Origin: Coleofasciculus sp. FACHB-1120
GTDB lineage: Bacteria > Cyanobacteriota > Cyanobacteriia > Cyanobacteriales > FACHB-T130
Assembly: GCF_014698845.1 (NCBI RefSeq)
Contig: NZ_JACJTV010000021.1
Coordinates: 28,949 to 92,948 of the forward strand
DNA: 64,000 nucleotides
Direction: 5' to 3'
Position numbers and translations under genes: made by a program. Position 1 is the first letter of the stretch; each line of letters starts with the position of its first letter. Under the pieces are notes generated by a model. That model did not search any database. It was not told the origin of the DNA and saw only the letters and a list, made by a program, of their open reading frames with translations. This document shows positions 35,270 through 45,000 of the stretch, piece after piece.

Positions 35270-36439
35270 ATGAAAGCAGTATGTTGGTACGGTGCCACCG
35301 ATGTGCGGGTCGAAACCGTACCCGATCCCAAAATTCTCAATCCGCGCGACGCCATTCTCAAAATTACTTCGACGGCAATTTGTGGCTCTGATTTGCACAT
35401 TTATGATGGCTACATTCCGACGATGCAGCCGGGTGACATTATCGGTCACGAGTTCATGGGAGAAATCGTCGAAGTTGGAAGCAAAGTAACCAATTTGAAA
35501 CCGGGCGATCGCGTTGTCGTTCCTTCCACGATCGGATGCGGTCACTGCCACTATTGCAACCACGATATGTGGTCGCTGTGCGACAATTCCAACCCGAACG
35601 CTTGGATGGAAGAAAAGCTCTTCGGTAACGTCACTTCAGCAATTTACGGCTACTCTCACTTATTCGGCGGTTATGCAGGCGCTCAAGCTGAATATGTGCG
35701 CGTTCCCTTCGCGGATGTGGGTGTCGTCAAGGTTCCCGCAGAAATTCCCGACGAGAAATTATTGTTTATCTCCGATGCCATTCCTACGGGCTTTATGGGC
35801 GCGGAGTTATGCGACATTCAGCCAGGAGATACTGTCGCCGTCTGGGGTTGCGGCGCTGTCGGACAATTCGCCATGATTAGCGCCTATATGCTGGGTGCTG
35901 AGAGAGTCATCGGCATCGACCGTTTTCCCGAACGTCTCCAAATGGCAAGGGAACACGCAAAAGCGGAAACAATTAACTACGAAGAAGTTGATGCTGGTGA
36001 AGCGCTAAAAGAAATGACCGGCGGTCGGGGTCCCGATTGCTGCATTGACGCAGTGGGATTAGAAGCTCACGGCATGGGGGTTGAAGGAGTCTACGACAAA
36101 GCGAAGCAGGCAGTCCGGCTGGAAACAGACCGTCCCCACGTCCTACGGCAAATGATGGTCGCTTGTCGCAAAGGTGGCACGCTCTCAATCATGGGCGTTT
36201 ATGGCGGCTTTGTAGACAAACTGCCTTTTGGTGCTGCTTTCAACAAAGGCTTGACCTTTAGGATGGGGCAAATGCACGGGCAGAAATATATGCAGATGTT
36301 GCTGGATAAGGTTTTGAATGGCGAACTCGATCCATCCTTCGTTGTCACCCATCAGTTACCCCTAGCAGAAGCCAAGAATGGCTACGAAATGTTTAAGCAC
36401 AAAGAAGATAAGTGTATCAAAGTTGTGCTGAAACCTTGA
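35270..36439 (+). CDS. Zinc-dependent alcohol dehydrogenase, copy 1
   Basis: A 389-residue medium-chain dehydrogenase. The catalytic zinc ligands should be C38 and H60 ([11 protein letters not shown] and GHEFMG). The structural zinc cysteines are C90, C93, C96 and C104. The Rossmann glycine motif is [13 protein letters not shown]. The sequence resembles the formaldehyde dehydrogenase / threonine dehydrogenase-like group (glutathione-independent FDH-like) with an inserted loop [16 protein letters not shown]. Its paralogue at 37193 is similar along nearly the whole length. It probably reduces or oxidises toxic aldehydes or related carbonyls; substrate inferred only. Confidence 0.92.
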   Translation: MKAVCWYGATDVRVETVPDPKILNPRDAILKITSTAICGSDLHIYDGYIPTMQPGDIIGHEFMGEIVEVGSKVTNLKPGDRVVVPSTIGCGHCHYCNHDMWSLCDNSNPNAWMEEKLFGNVTSAIYGYSHLFGGYAGAQAEYVRVPFADVGVVKVPAEIPDEKLLFISDAIPTGFMGAELCDIQPGDTVAVWGCGAVGQFAMISAYMLGAERVIGIDRFPERLQMAREHAKAETINYEEVDAGEALKEMTGGRGPDCCIDAVGLEAHGMGVEGVYDKAKQAVRLETDRPHVLRQMMVACRKGGTLSIMGVYGGFVDKLPFGAAFNKGLTFRMGQMHGQKYMQMLLDKVLNGELDPSFVVTHQLPLAEAKNGYEMFKHKEDKCIKVVLKP

Positions 36440-36504
36440 AGTCAGTAATTGGGAAGAAAGATTAACCGCTTACGAATCATCAAATAATAAACTGGAGTCT
36501 TTTC

Positions 36505-36945
36505 ATGAATCAAGTAATTTCTTTTCTACAAAGTATTCGTCTGCGCCAGATTGCTACTGCGTTTCTGGTAAGTGCTGCATTTTTGGTGATGCAAGCTTTC
36601 GGTTACGGGACTCCTCTACAAGCCCTTGCGAATAACACGACATTGACACCAGAAACCAACGCTTACCAAGTGCCAGGGTCTAATGGTTCAATCAATGCTA
36701 GGACTGAAACGCTAAAAGACCAGACTGAAGATACAGGCAGTAGTTTATTGGATAAAATTGGGGATGCTGCTGAAAATGTCAAGGAAAAGCTGAATCTTGA
36801 CGAGCCGACGCCTCCAAGTACCAAAAAGTTTTTCAATCAGATTCAAGATAAAGCTGATGATGTAGTTGGTAAGACAGTTCAAGGAACGCAGGAAGGTTTC
36901 AACGACGCGGCGAATAACCTGAGCAGCCCATCTTACTCAAAATAA
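36505..36945 (+). CDS. Exported small protein, copy 2 (LTI-like)
   Basis: A 146-residue exported protein with signal peptide IATAFLVSAAFLVMQAFGYG and cleavage near QALA. The mature region is polar and helix-forming, including DKIGDAAENVKEKLNLDEP, a pattern resembling low-temperature-induced (LTI) and LEA-like proteins, plus FNQIQDKADDVVGKTVQ. Its N-terminus resembles the exported gene at 34735, but the mature part is different. It lies between two zinc dehydrogenase genes. Assignment to an LTI-type protein is from memory and unverified. Confidence 0.72.
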   Translation: MNQVISFLQSIRLRQIATAFLVSAAFLVMQAFGYGTPLQALANNTTLTPETNAYQVPGSNGSINARTETLKDQTEDTGSSLLDKIGDAAENVKEKLNLDEPTPPSTKKFFNQIQDKADDVVGKTVQGTQEGFNDAANNLSSPSYSK

Positions 36946-36969
36946 TCTGTAATCCAGCGTGCAAATTGT

Positions 36970-36988
36970 CCCCCCTTAACGAGGGGGG
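36970..36988 (+). terminator. C6/G6 hairpin after exported gene
   Basis: CCCCCC (36970-36975), seven-base loop TTAACGA, GGGGGG (36983-36988): a compact hairpin 25 bases after the stop codon. No T tract follows, so terminator strength is uncertain. Confidence 0.5.
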
Positions 36989-37091
36989 ATAGTGGAACAA
37001 CGGATAATATTTGCTTGACATTTCGCTCCTCCTAACCTCCTTAACCAGGAGAACTCGCAAAGAGAAAGATTTACATAGGGCGTATGTGTAG

Positions 37092-37139
37092 TTATTAGTC
37101 ATTAATAAATAGTTGTTAGTGGTTGATGATGACTAATAA
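37092..37139. repeat. Perfect 11-bp inverted repeat upstream of second dehydrogenase
   Basis: TTATTAGTCAT (37092-37102) and ATGACTAATAA (37129-37139) are exact reverse complements. They are embedded in ATTAGTCATTA-type AT-rich repeats covering most of the 37080-37180 spacer. Confidence 0.6.
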
Positions 37140-37192
37140 TGAATCACAAATAACCCATAAATAATGACAAATGACTTAAGGAGAAAAGTTTA

Positions 37193-38362
37193 ATGAAAGC
37201 TGTTTGTTGGCATGGAAACAACGATGTGCGGGTAGATAATGTACCCGATCCAAAAATTCTTAACCCGCGCGATGCCATCGTCAAAATTACGTCAACAGCG
37301 ATTTGCGGCTCCGATTTGCATATTTACGATGGTTTCATCCCGACCATGCAAGCGGGCGATATCCTCGGTCATGAATTTATGGGGGAGGTGGTTGAACTTG
37401 GCAGCGCCGTCAAGAATGTAAAAATAGGCGATCGCGTCGTTGTCCCTTTCACCATCGCCTGCGGTAACTGCCTATTCTGCAACCGCGATCTGTGGTCGCT
37501 GTGCGATAACTCCAACCCGAACGGCTGGATGGCTGAACAAATGTACGGTCATTCGCCATCGGGACTTTTCGGCTACTCCCACTTGTTCGGCGGCTATGCT
37601 GGAGGTCAAGCGGAGTATGCGCGAGTACCTTTTGCCGATGTTGGTTTGTTTAAAATTCCCGATGGATTGACAGACGATCAGGTACTGTTCCTAACGGATA
37701 TTTTCCCGACCGGCTACATGGCAGCCGAAAACTGTAACATCAAACCGGGCGATATCGTAGCCGTTTGGGGCTGCGGGCCTGTCGGACAGTTCGCAATCAA
37801 AAGTGCCTTCATGCTGGGTGCCCATCGCGTTATTGCCATCGACCGCATTCCCGAACGCCTACAAATGGCTAAAGAACAATGCGGGGCAGAAATTCTCAAC
37901 TATGAAGAACTCGATGTCGGCGAAGCACTCAAAGAAATGACTGGCGGACGTGGGCCAGATTCTTGTCTGGATGCCGTCGGGATGGAAGCACACGGCACCG
38001 GGCCGGATGCTTTCTACGACAAAGTCAAGCAAGCCGTGCGAATGGAAACCGACCGTCCCACCGCCCTGCGGCAAGTCATTGTCGCTTGTAGCAAAGGCGG
38101 TCATGTATCACTTGCGGGTGTTTATGGGGGCTTCCTTGACAAAATTCCAATGGGCGCAGCTTTTAACAAAGGTTTGACGTTCAAAATGGGACAAACGCAC
38201 GTTCACAGATACTTGAAACCGTTATTGGAACATATCCAAAATGGTGATATCGATCCATCTTTCGTAATCACTCACCGCTTGCCTTTAGAAGAGGCAAAAC
38301 ACGGTTACGAAATTTTCAAAAATAAAAAAGACAACTGCATCAAAGTTGTACTAAAACCATAA
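37193..38362 (+). CDS. Zinc-dependent alcohol dehydrogenase, copy 2
   Basis: A 389-residue paralogue of the gene at 35270, of equal length and with the same zinc and Rossmann residues: C38, GHEFMG (H60), [15 protein letters not shown] for the structural zinc and [13 protein letters not shown]. Differences cluster in the middle (for example [20 protein letters not shown]) and suggest altered substrate range. It has the AAGGAGAA ribosome site just upstream. A 60-residue mini-protein begins 9 bp after its stop, so the two are probably translated together. Confidence 0.92.
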   Translation: MKAVCWHGNNDVRVDNVPDPKILNPRDAIVKITSTAICGSDLHIYDGFIPTMQAGDILGHEFMGEVVELGSAVKNVKIGDRVVVPFTIACGNCLFCNRDLWSLCDNSNPNGWMAEQMYGHSPSGLFGYSHLFGGYAGGQAEYARVPFADVGLFKIPDGLTDDQVLFLTDIFPTGYMAAENCNIKPGDIVAVWGCGPVGQFAIKSAFMLGAHRVIAIDRIPERLQMAKEQCGAEILNYEELDVGEALKEMTGGRGPDSCLDAVGMEAHGTGPDAFYDKVKQAVRMETDRPTALRQVIVACSKGGHVSLAGVYGGFLDKIPMGAAFNKGLTFKMGQTHVHRYLKPLLEHIQNGDIDPSFVITHRLPLEEAKHGYEIFKNKKDNCIKVVLKP

Positions 38363-38371
38363 GGTCAAACT

Positions 38372-38554
38372 ATGGAAATTGACCGCTCTAATCAGGGTGA
38401 AAACACCGTCAAGATTAATAATTTGCTTGCAGAAGTTTATCACTTGGTTGAACAACTCGAACAAGAGGCAGAAGAAAATCGCCAGCGTTTCCAACAAGAG
38501 TTAGAAGCCGGCGAGATTCTTACTACTGAAAGTCAATCTTTTGGGCAGAAATAG
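38372..38554 (+). CDS. Coiled-coil mini-protein with EAGEI C-terminus
   Basis: A 60-residue protein predicted to be helical (LLAEVYHLVEQLEQEAEENRQ). Its C-terminal motif ELEAGEILTTESQSFGQK closely matches the end of the SRPBCC protein at 33930 (EAGEIATTEGQPSGRS). The match hints that the tail is a shared interaction or sorting peptide. It starts 9 bp after the dehydrogenase stop and likely shares its message. No family recognised. Confidence 0.7.
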   Translation: MEIDRSNQGENTVKINNLLAEVYHLVEQLEQEAEENRQRFQQELEAGEILTTESQSFGQK

Positions 38555-38728
38555 GTGTTTTGTTAGTTCTCTGGTCGAGATGTCAATGGATTGCGTCTCG
38601 TCAGTAAATTGAAACCATGAATGCCATCTAATATAAGAGGGTGCATCAGCAGTCTGCTAGCGCGTCACGGCTGGACGCAGGCGTTGCAAGAGTGTTAGAC
38701 GAAGCATTCAGTCAGTAGTGCTGACACC

Positions 38729-39940
38729 GTGAAGTATCTGGAGAGAATAGTGGGAAATGTGGGCTGGCGATCGCTTCCAATTCTTTTGAGCCTGGTGGCT
38801 ACAATTTCTTTTGCATCGCCCGTTCGGGCGCTACCCACACCGAAACCGGCTGAGAAACCCATTGAGAAAACAGTTGGCAACATTGAATCAGTTGCCTCCT
38901 TTAATGGGCCAATGCCTACTGGCGTCACTGTGTCTCAAGACGGTCGAATTTTTGTGAACTTCCCTCGCTGGGGAGACAATGTAGAATTTACCGTTGCTGA
39001 GTTAAAAAACGGGACGGCGGTGGCTTATCCCAATGCCGACATTAACCGCCCAAATCCTAACAACCCAGCTGAATCGTTGATTTCGGTTCAAAGTGTCGTT
39101 GTCGATCCGCAAAACCGCCTGTGGATTTTAGACACCGGAAGTCCCCAATTTGCCCCCACTTCCTACGGGGGGCCAAAGTTAATTGGGGTTGACTTAAAGC
39201 AAAATCGGATTATCAAAACAATTCTCTTTCCCCAGGATGTAGCGCTGCCAACGACTTACTTAAACGATGTCAGATTTGACTTGCGGCGTGGCAAAGCTGG
39301 AATGGCATTCATCACCGATTCTTCTAGTTCTGGGCCAAATGCAATTATTGTTGTAGACCTCGCTTCTGGTAAAAGCTGGCGACGGCTGAACAATCACCCC
39401 TCCACCAAAGCCGAACCAAATTTTTTGCCCAGCGTCGAAGGACAACCGTTGATGATGCGATCGCCTAATCAACCCCCTAGCTATCTCAAAGTAGGTGCAG
39501 ACGGGATTGCGATTAGTGCTGATGGCGATCGCTTATTTTACTGCCCTCTGGCAGGTCGCCGTTTATACAGTGTCAGCGTTGATGCTTTAGCAAACGAGCA
39601 ATTATCAGAGTCGCAAGTAGCAGCAACTGTGGTGGATCTCGGTGATAAAAGTGGTGCCTCAGATGGACTGGAATCAGATGCTGAAAACCGCGTTTACCTG
39701 ACGAACTACGAACACAATTCCATTCTTCGCCGCCTACCGGATGGAATGTATGAAACGCTCGTTCACGATCCTCGTGTTTTGTGGCCCGATACGCTTTCTG
39801 TGGCATCAGACGGCTATCTCTATTTCACTGCCAATCAACTGCATCGCCAACCGAATTTTCATGGCGGCAGAGATTTAAGAGAAAAGCCCTACAGTCTATT
39901 TCGAGTCCCCATTGATGGGAATCCAATCTTGCTCCGCTAA
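38729..39940 (+). CDS. Exported MRJP/Yellow-like beta-propeller protein
   Basis: A 403-residue exported protein with signal peptide LPILLSLVATISFASPVRA. The remainder resembles the major royal jelly / Yellow family (L-dopachrome-tautomerase-related), a six-bladed propeller: PTGVTVSQDGRIFVNFPRWGD near the start, VVVDPQNRLWILDTG, DVRFDLRRGKAGMAFITDSS and SDGLESDAENRVYLTNYEHNS. Bacterial members are mostly uncharacterised; some bind aromatic amines or act in radiation resistance. It starts with GTG at 38729, lacking a strong ribosome site, with no nearby ATG alternative. It belongs to the stress-island transcription direction. Confidence 0.88.
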   Translation: MKYLERIVGNVGWRSLPILLSLVATISFASPVRALPTPKPAEKPIEKTVGNIESVASFNGPMPTGVTVSQDGRIFVNFPRWGDNVEFTVAELKNGTAVAYPNADINRPNPNNPAESLISVQSVVVDPQNRLWILDTGSPQFAPTSYGGPKLIGVDLKQNRIIKTILFPQDVALPTTYLNDVRFDLRRGKAGMAFITDSSSSGPNAIIVVDLASGKSWRRLNNHPSTKAEPNFLPSVEGQPLMMRSPNQPPSYLKVGADGIAISADGDRLFYCPLAGRRLYSVSVDALANEQLSESQVAATVVDLGDKSGASDGLESDAENRVYLTNYEHNSILRRLPDGMYETLVHDPRVLWPDTLSVASDGYLYFTANQLHRQPNFHGGRDLREKPYSLFRVPIDGNPILLR

Positions 39941-39980
39941 GAGCATTTAAACAACATATCTGAACAAGGAAGAAGCAAAT

Positions 39981-40322
39981 ATGACAGATACAACTGTGAT
40001 GAAAGTAGATTCTACCAATTCCCCCAAAGGCGAAATGGGTCAAAAGTATCTCGCAGCAGGCAAAACCATCTCGATGCGTCTTTGGGAAAACGAACAACCC
40101 AACGAACCAAAAGAACCAACTGCACGGGAATATGAGACGGTTGGTTATGTCATCAACGGTCGCGCTGAGTTGCATCTGGAAGGTCAAGTAATTTTGCTAG
40201 AACCAGGCAATTCTTGGACTGTACCGAAAGGTGCATCCCACACCTACAAAATTCTGGAATCTTTCACGGCAGTTGAGGCAACCTCTCCACCCGCCCAAGT
40301 TCACGGGCGCGACGAAGCTTAA
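39981..40322 (+). CDS. Cupin-domain protein
   Basis: A 113-residue single-domain cupin. Motif 1 is YETVGYVINGRAELHLEGQ, with fewer His than canonical (no HxH visible), and motif 2 follows as EPGNSWTVPKGASHTYKILE. The residual His in SHTYK suggests a metal site that may be incomplete. The 40-bp gap after the MRJP-like gene and the good ribosome site AAGGAAG suggest one transcript. A strong terminator follows. Small-molecule binding role unknown. Confidence 0.85.
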   Translation: MTDTTVMKVDSTNSPKGEMGQKYLAAGKTISMRLWENEQPNEPKEPTAREYETVGYVINGRAELHLEGQVILLEPGNSWTVPKGASHTYKILESFTAVEATSPPAQVHGRDEA

Positions 40323-40663
40323 TCTAACATGAATTAAGCAAAAATACTGAAATCCTGCCCATAAAAAACCCGTCTTCATCAAGAAGACGGGTTTTTTATT
40401 AACACAAATTGCTAAGAATAAACTTGAGGCATAATAATTGGTAATTCGTCACTAAATAGACACAGAAATCAAGAATAAATCAGCCAAAATAAACTTAAAA
40501 CTGTCCTTCTACAGGAAGAGGCAAGACCCGGATTTAAATAGTTTCCTAGAAGAGTAGAGAGCCTAAATTTCACAATCGAAATTTCGAGAATTAGCGAATA
40601 GCTAAACATCAATTTTTACCATTTTTTGTTGTCCTGATAGTAAAAAGAATTCGGAGTTTTTGA
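40323..40663. other. Terminator then promoter region of the catalase
   Basis: This 341-bp gap starts with the terminator at 40363-40397. The remaining bases to the catalase start are AT-rich and should hold its promoter; no operator-like repeat is obvious. Confidence 0.4.
40363..40397 (+). terminator. Strong rho-independent terminator
   Basis: AAAAAACCCGTCTTC, loop ATCAA, GAAGACGGGTTTTTT: a perfect GC-rich stem with an 8-base A/T flank, 41 bases after the cupin stop. It closes the rightward transcript that includes the MRJP-like and cupin genes. Confidence 0.93.
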
Positions 40664-41542
40664 ATGTTTTACCATAAAAAGCAACTTCAGTATTTCACTC
40701 CGCCACAAAACCCCGATCCGGTCTACGCCATGAAGATTCAGGAACTCATCGGCGGCACCTTTGGCGAGATGACTGTAATGATGCAGTACCTATTTCAGGG
40801 ATGGAACTGTCGGGGTCCTGCTAAGTACCGAGATATGCTGCTGGACATCGGTACTGAAGAAATCGGTCACGTTGAGATGCTTGCCACAATGATCGCCCAT
40901 CTGCTGGACAAAGCGCCTCTAAAAGTCCAAGAGGAAGGTGCCGCAGATCGGCTAGTCGGTGCGGTTATGGGCGGTTCTAACGTGCGGCATGAGATTATGG
41001 CAGCGGCAATGAACCCGCAACACGCTATTGTTTCCGGTTTGGGTGCGACGCCATCTGACAGCGTTGGCTACCCTTGGAACGGTCGCTTTATCGTCGCCAG
41101 CGGTAATTTGTTAGCAGATTTCCGCTCTAATCTCCACGCTGAGTCGCAAGGTCGCTTGCAGGCGGTGCGAATGTATGAAATGTCAGATGACCCAGGCGTG
41201 AAAGATACTTTGAGTTTCATGATCGCCCGCGACACCATGCACCAAAACCAGTGGTTGGCAGCGATTGAGGATATTGTAGACTCTGGACTGGACGACACTC
41301 CGGTTCCGAGTTCCTTCCCGCTGGAATTGGAGAAGCGCGAGTATGCCTATCAGTTCTGGAATCACTCTGACGGTACTGAAAGCGCCGAAGGACGTTGGGC
41401 GAAGGGCAAATCAATGGACGGCAAAGGCGAGTTTGAGTATGTGGAGAATCCGCAACCGTTAGGGCCAGAACCAACACCTCCGCCTGCTGAACCAAAGTTG
41501 CACGGCACCCCAGGTTTTGAGAAGGCACGACACACCAAATAA
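40664..41542 (+). CDS. Manganese catalase
   Basis: A 292-residue non-haem catalase that destroys hydrogen peroxide at a dimanganese site. The ligand set is complete: E35 (GTFGEMTVMMQY), E66 and H69 (GTEEIGHVEM), E160 (LHAESQGR) and H193 (DTMHQNQW). The first three have the same numbers as the Lactiplantibacillus plantarum enzyme. The C-terminal tail is longer and Pro/Glu-rich (EPTPPPAEPK). It stands apart from the preceding genes by a terminator, so it is probably controlled separately, but it lies at the end of the stress island. Confidence 0.95.
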   Translation: MFYHKKQLQYFTPPQNPDPVYAMKIQELIGGTFGEMTVMMQYLFQGWNCRGPAKYRDMLLDIGTEEIGHVEMLATMIAHLLDKAPLKVQEEGAADRLVGAVMGGSNVRHEIMAAAMNPQHAIVSGLGATPSDSVGYPWNGRFIVASGNLLADFRSNLHAESQGRLQAVRMYEMSDDPGVKDTLSFMIARDTMHQNQWLAAIEDIVDSGLDDTPVPSSFPLELEKREYAYQFWNHSDGTESAEGRWAKGKSMDGKGEFEYVENPQPLGPEPTPPPAEPKLHGTPGFEKARHTK

Positions 41543-42000
41543 ATGACTGCTGAGAATTAGCTTCCCTGTGTGGCGGCTAATTCTCAACCAAAATCCGATC
41601 GATGCCATTGCAGCTAGGACTTCTCAACACACCTGTATTTTTGGGTAATCTTACATCTTGCACTCAACCTGGGGTTTCAACCGCCAAGTGCAAGATGTAA
41701 GCGAATGCTAAAGAGGATCGGTTTGCTGAAAACAAGCTACTAAAGAGGAGTTTAACGATACCCTCCGACAACGACTGTCTTGATTGGTCAGGAAAATATT
41801 GTGATTTTCCCAGAAGTTAGATAATCACATGGGTGCGATTGGTCTGGGGGAATTGGTCTAGGTGCGATTGGGAATCTTATCACAAAGCCTCTTTGCCAGT
41901 TAGAACTTCTTTTCCTCTTTAGCCCTACCCAATTCAGATAAGGGTAAGCGTATCCCCTTGCCAGCGCTAAGATCGTTAAGCACTGTTTCGCTCTGCCCTC
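41543..42000. other. Intergenic region upstream of uvrA
   Basis: This 458-bp spacer contains the 15-bp inverted repeat at 41650-41701 and otherwise no gene. The final ~150 bases hold the uvrA promoter region; no LexA-type box was recognised. Confidence 0.4.
41650..41701. repeat. Perfect 15-bp inverted repeat
   Basis: CTTACATCTTGCACT (41650-41664) and AGTGCAAGATGTAAG (41687-41701) match exactly around a 22-base loop. It lies 108 bases after the catalase stop. It could be a terminator lacking a T tract, an RNA structure or a site for a dimeric protein. Confidence 0.55.
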
Positions 42001-45000
42001 ATGTCTGACCGTGTCAATCTTTCGGATGCTTTACCAACTGAGTCCTCAAATGGGCATCATTCTACGGGCGTAAATCAAAACAGCCAGAACACGATTCGCA
42101 TTCGTGGCGCTAGGCAGCACAACCTGAAGAATATCGATCTGGAACTGCCGCGCGATCGCTTGATTGTCTTTACTGGCGTCTCTGGTTCTGGCAAGTCTTC
42201 CCTTGCCTTTGATACCATCTTTGCGGAAGGACAGCGGCGTTACGTGGAGTCTCTGAGTGCCTACGCGCGGCAATTCTTAGGGCAGTTGGATAAGCCAGAT
42301 GTGGATGCGATTGAGGGACTGAGTCCTGCGATTTCGATTGACCAAAAATCGACCTCTCACAACCCCCGCTCAACGGTTGGCACGGTAACGGAGATTTACG
42401 ATTATCTGCGGCTGCTGTTTGGACGCGCGGGTGAGCCTCACTGCCCTCTATGCGATCGCTCGATTGCGCCTCAGACGATTGATGAAATGTGCGATCGCAT
42501 CTTGGAACTGCCTGATGGTACTCGCTTCCAAATCTTAGCGCCTGTGGTGCGGGGCAAAAAGGGCACCCATCAAAAATTACTCTCCAGCCTGGTTTCTGAA
42601 GGATTTGCTCGCGTCAGAGTTGATGGCGAGGTGTTTCAACTGTCCGATTCTATTGAATTAGATAAAAATTATACACACACGATTGAAATTGTCGTTGACC
42701 GACTAATTAAGAAACCTGGTATTCAGGAGCGTCTAACCGATTCTCTTAGCACTTGTCTGCGTCATGCCAGTGGAATTGCGATAATAGAAGTATTAAATGA
42801 TACATCCAAACCCAAAGAATCCGACCCATTAAATAATTCTGATGCAGAAGATACCACGAAAAACGAAAGTGGGCAAGGAACTTCTCCAAAGGCTGATAAT
42901 TCCTATCAAGAAAGCTCCAATGAATTAGTCTTTTCAGAAAACTTTGCTTGCCCGGAACATGGGGCGGTAATGGATGAACTTTCTCCGCGATTGTTCTCCT
43001 TTAATTCCCCTTATGGTGCTTGTCCTCAGTGTCACGGATTGGGGAGTATGCGGACGTTTTCACCAGAGTTACTGGTGCCTTTTCCAGAGTCGCCGGTGTA
43101 TGCTGCGATCGCGCCTTGGTCAGAAAAGGATAATTCTTACTATCTCTCCCTACTATACAATGTCGGACAAGCGTATGGCTTTGAAATCCAGACACCTTGG
43201 AATCAACTAACAGCAGAACAGCAGCACACTATTATGTATGGTGCTGACAAATCAATCTGGAACGAAAGTCGAAATGATTTTAGACGCTACGCAGGCGTTG
43301 TCGCTATCCTCCAGAAACAATACGATGAAACCAGTTCTGACCTAATTAAACAAAAAATGGAGCAATATCTCGTCGAACAGCCGTGTGAAGTGTGCGCCGG
43401 AAAACGATTGAAACCGGAAGCCTTGGCTGTACGATTGGGACAGTATCGGATGCTCGACTTGACGAGCGTTGATATTGGAGAAAGTCAGGAACGAATTAAT
43501 AATTTGAAATTAAGCGATCGCCAGTTTCAAATAGGCGATTTGGTACTTAGAGAAATTAAAGCTAGGCTGCAATTTCTCCTCGATGTTGGCTTAGATTATC
43601 TGACGCTTGACCGTCCGGCAATGACACTTTCGGGAGGGGAAGCGCAACGAATTCGCCTTGCAACCCAAATCGGTTCGGGTTTAACCGGCGTCCTCTACGT
43701 GTTAGATGAACCGAGTATCGGACTGCATCAGCGAGATAATGGACGCTTGCTGCAAACTTTAATTAAACTTCGCGACTTGGGCAATACATTAATTGTGGTC
43801 GAGCATGATGAAGAAACGATTCGTGCGGCTGACCACATTGTTGATATTGGTCCTAGTGCAGGCGTTCATGGCGGAAAAATTGTTTCTCAAGGTGACTTGG
43901 AGACATTGTTAGCAGCAGAAGATTCTCTAACGGGTGCTTATTTGTCGGGACGGCAGGTGATTGAAACCCCTGCACAGAGGAGAGAGGGAAATGGGCGATC
44001 GCTCATTCTCAAAAATGCCTACCGCAACAACTTAACAAATATCGATGTTGAAATTCCCCTCGGTAAACTTGTCTGCATCACCGGCGTTTCAGGTTCTGGC
44101 AAATCTACTCTAATTAACGAATTACTTTACCCAGCCTTACAGCACCACCTCACCCGCAAAATTCCCTTTCCTAAACACTTGGAAGCAATCAAGGGATTGA
44201 ATGCAATTGATAAAGCAATTGTCATCGACCAATCTCCAATTGGACGCACCCCTCGTTCTAATCCAGCGACCTATACGGGTATCTTTGATGCGATTCGAGA
44301 TGTGTTTTCCCACACGATAGAAGCAAAAGCAAGAGGGTACAAACCGGGGCAATTTTCTTTCAATGTTAAAGGTGGACGCTGCGAAGCTTGTTGCGGACAA
44401 GGCGTGAATGTGATTGAGATGAATTTCCTGCCAGATGTCTACGTGCAGTGCGAAGTTTGTAAAGGCGATCGCTACAATCGAGAAACTTTACAAGTGAAGT
44501 ACAAAAACAAGTCGATTTCTGATGTTCTCAACATGACCGTAGAAGAAGCTTTGGAATTTTTTATAAATATCCCTAAAGCGGCAACACGGTTGCAAACTTT
44601 GCTAGATGTAGGGTTAGGTTATGTCCGTTTAGGACAAACTGCACCCACTCTTTCTGGTGGTGAAGCGCAACGGGTGAAGTTAGCCTCGGAACTCTCTCGT
44701 CGTGCTACCGGGAAGACGCTTTATTTAATCGATGAACCGACAACGGGTTTATCTTTTTACGATGTCCACAAGTTGCTAGATGTGTTGCAAAGATTGGTGG
44801 ATAAAGGCAATTCAATTTTAGTCATTGAGCATAATTTAGATGTAATTCGCTGCGCCGATTGGGTCATCGATTTGGGACCCGAAGGCGGGAATAAAGGTGG
44901 AGAGTTAATTGCGGTGGGAACGCCAGAAAAAGTGGCGGAGAATCCGAGGTCTTATACCGGGCAATATTTGAAACAAGTGTTGCAGCAACATCCCCCAAGA

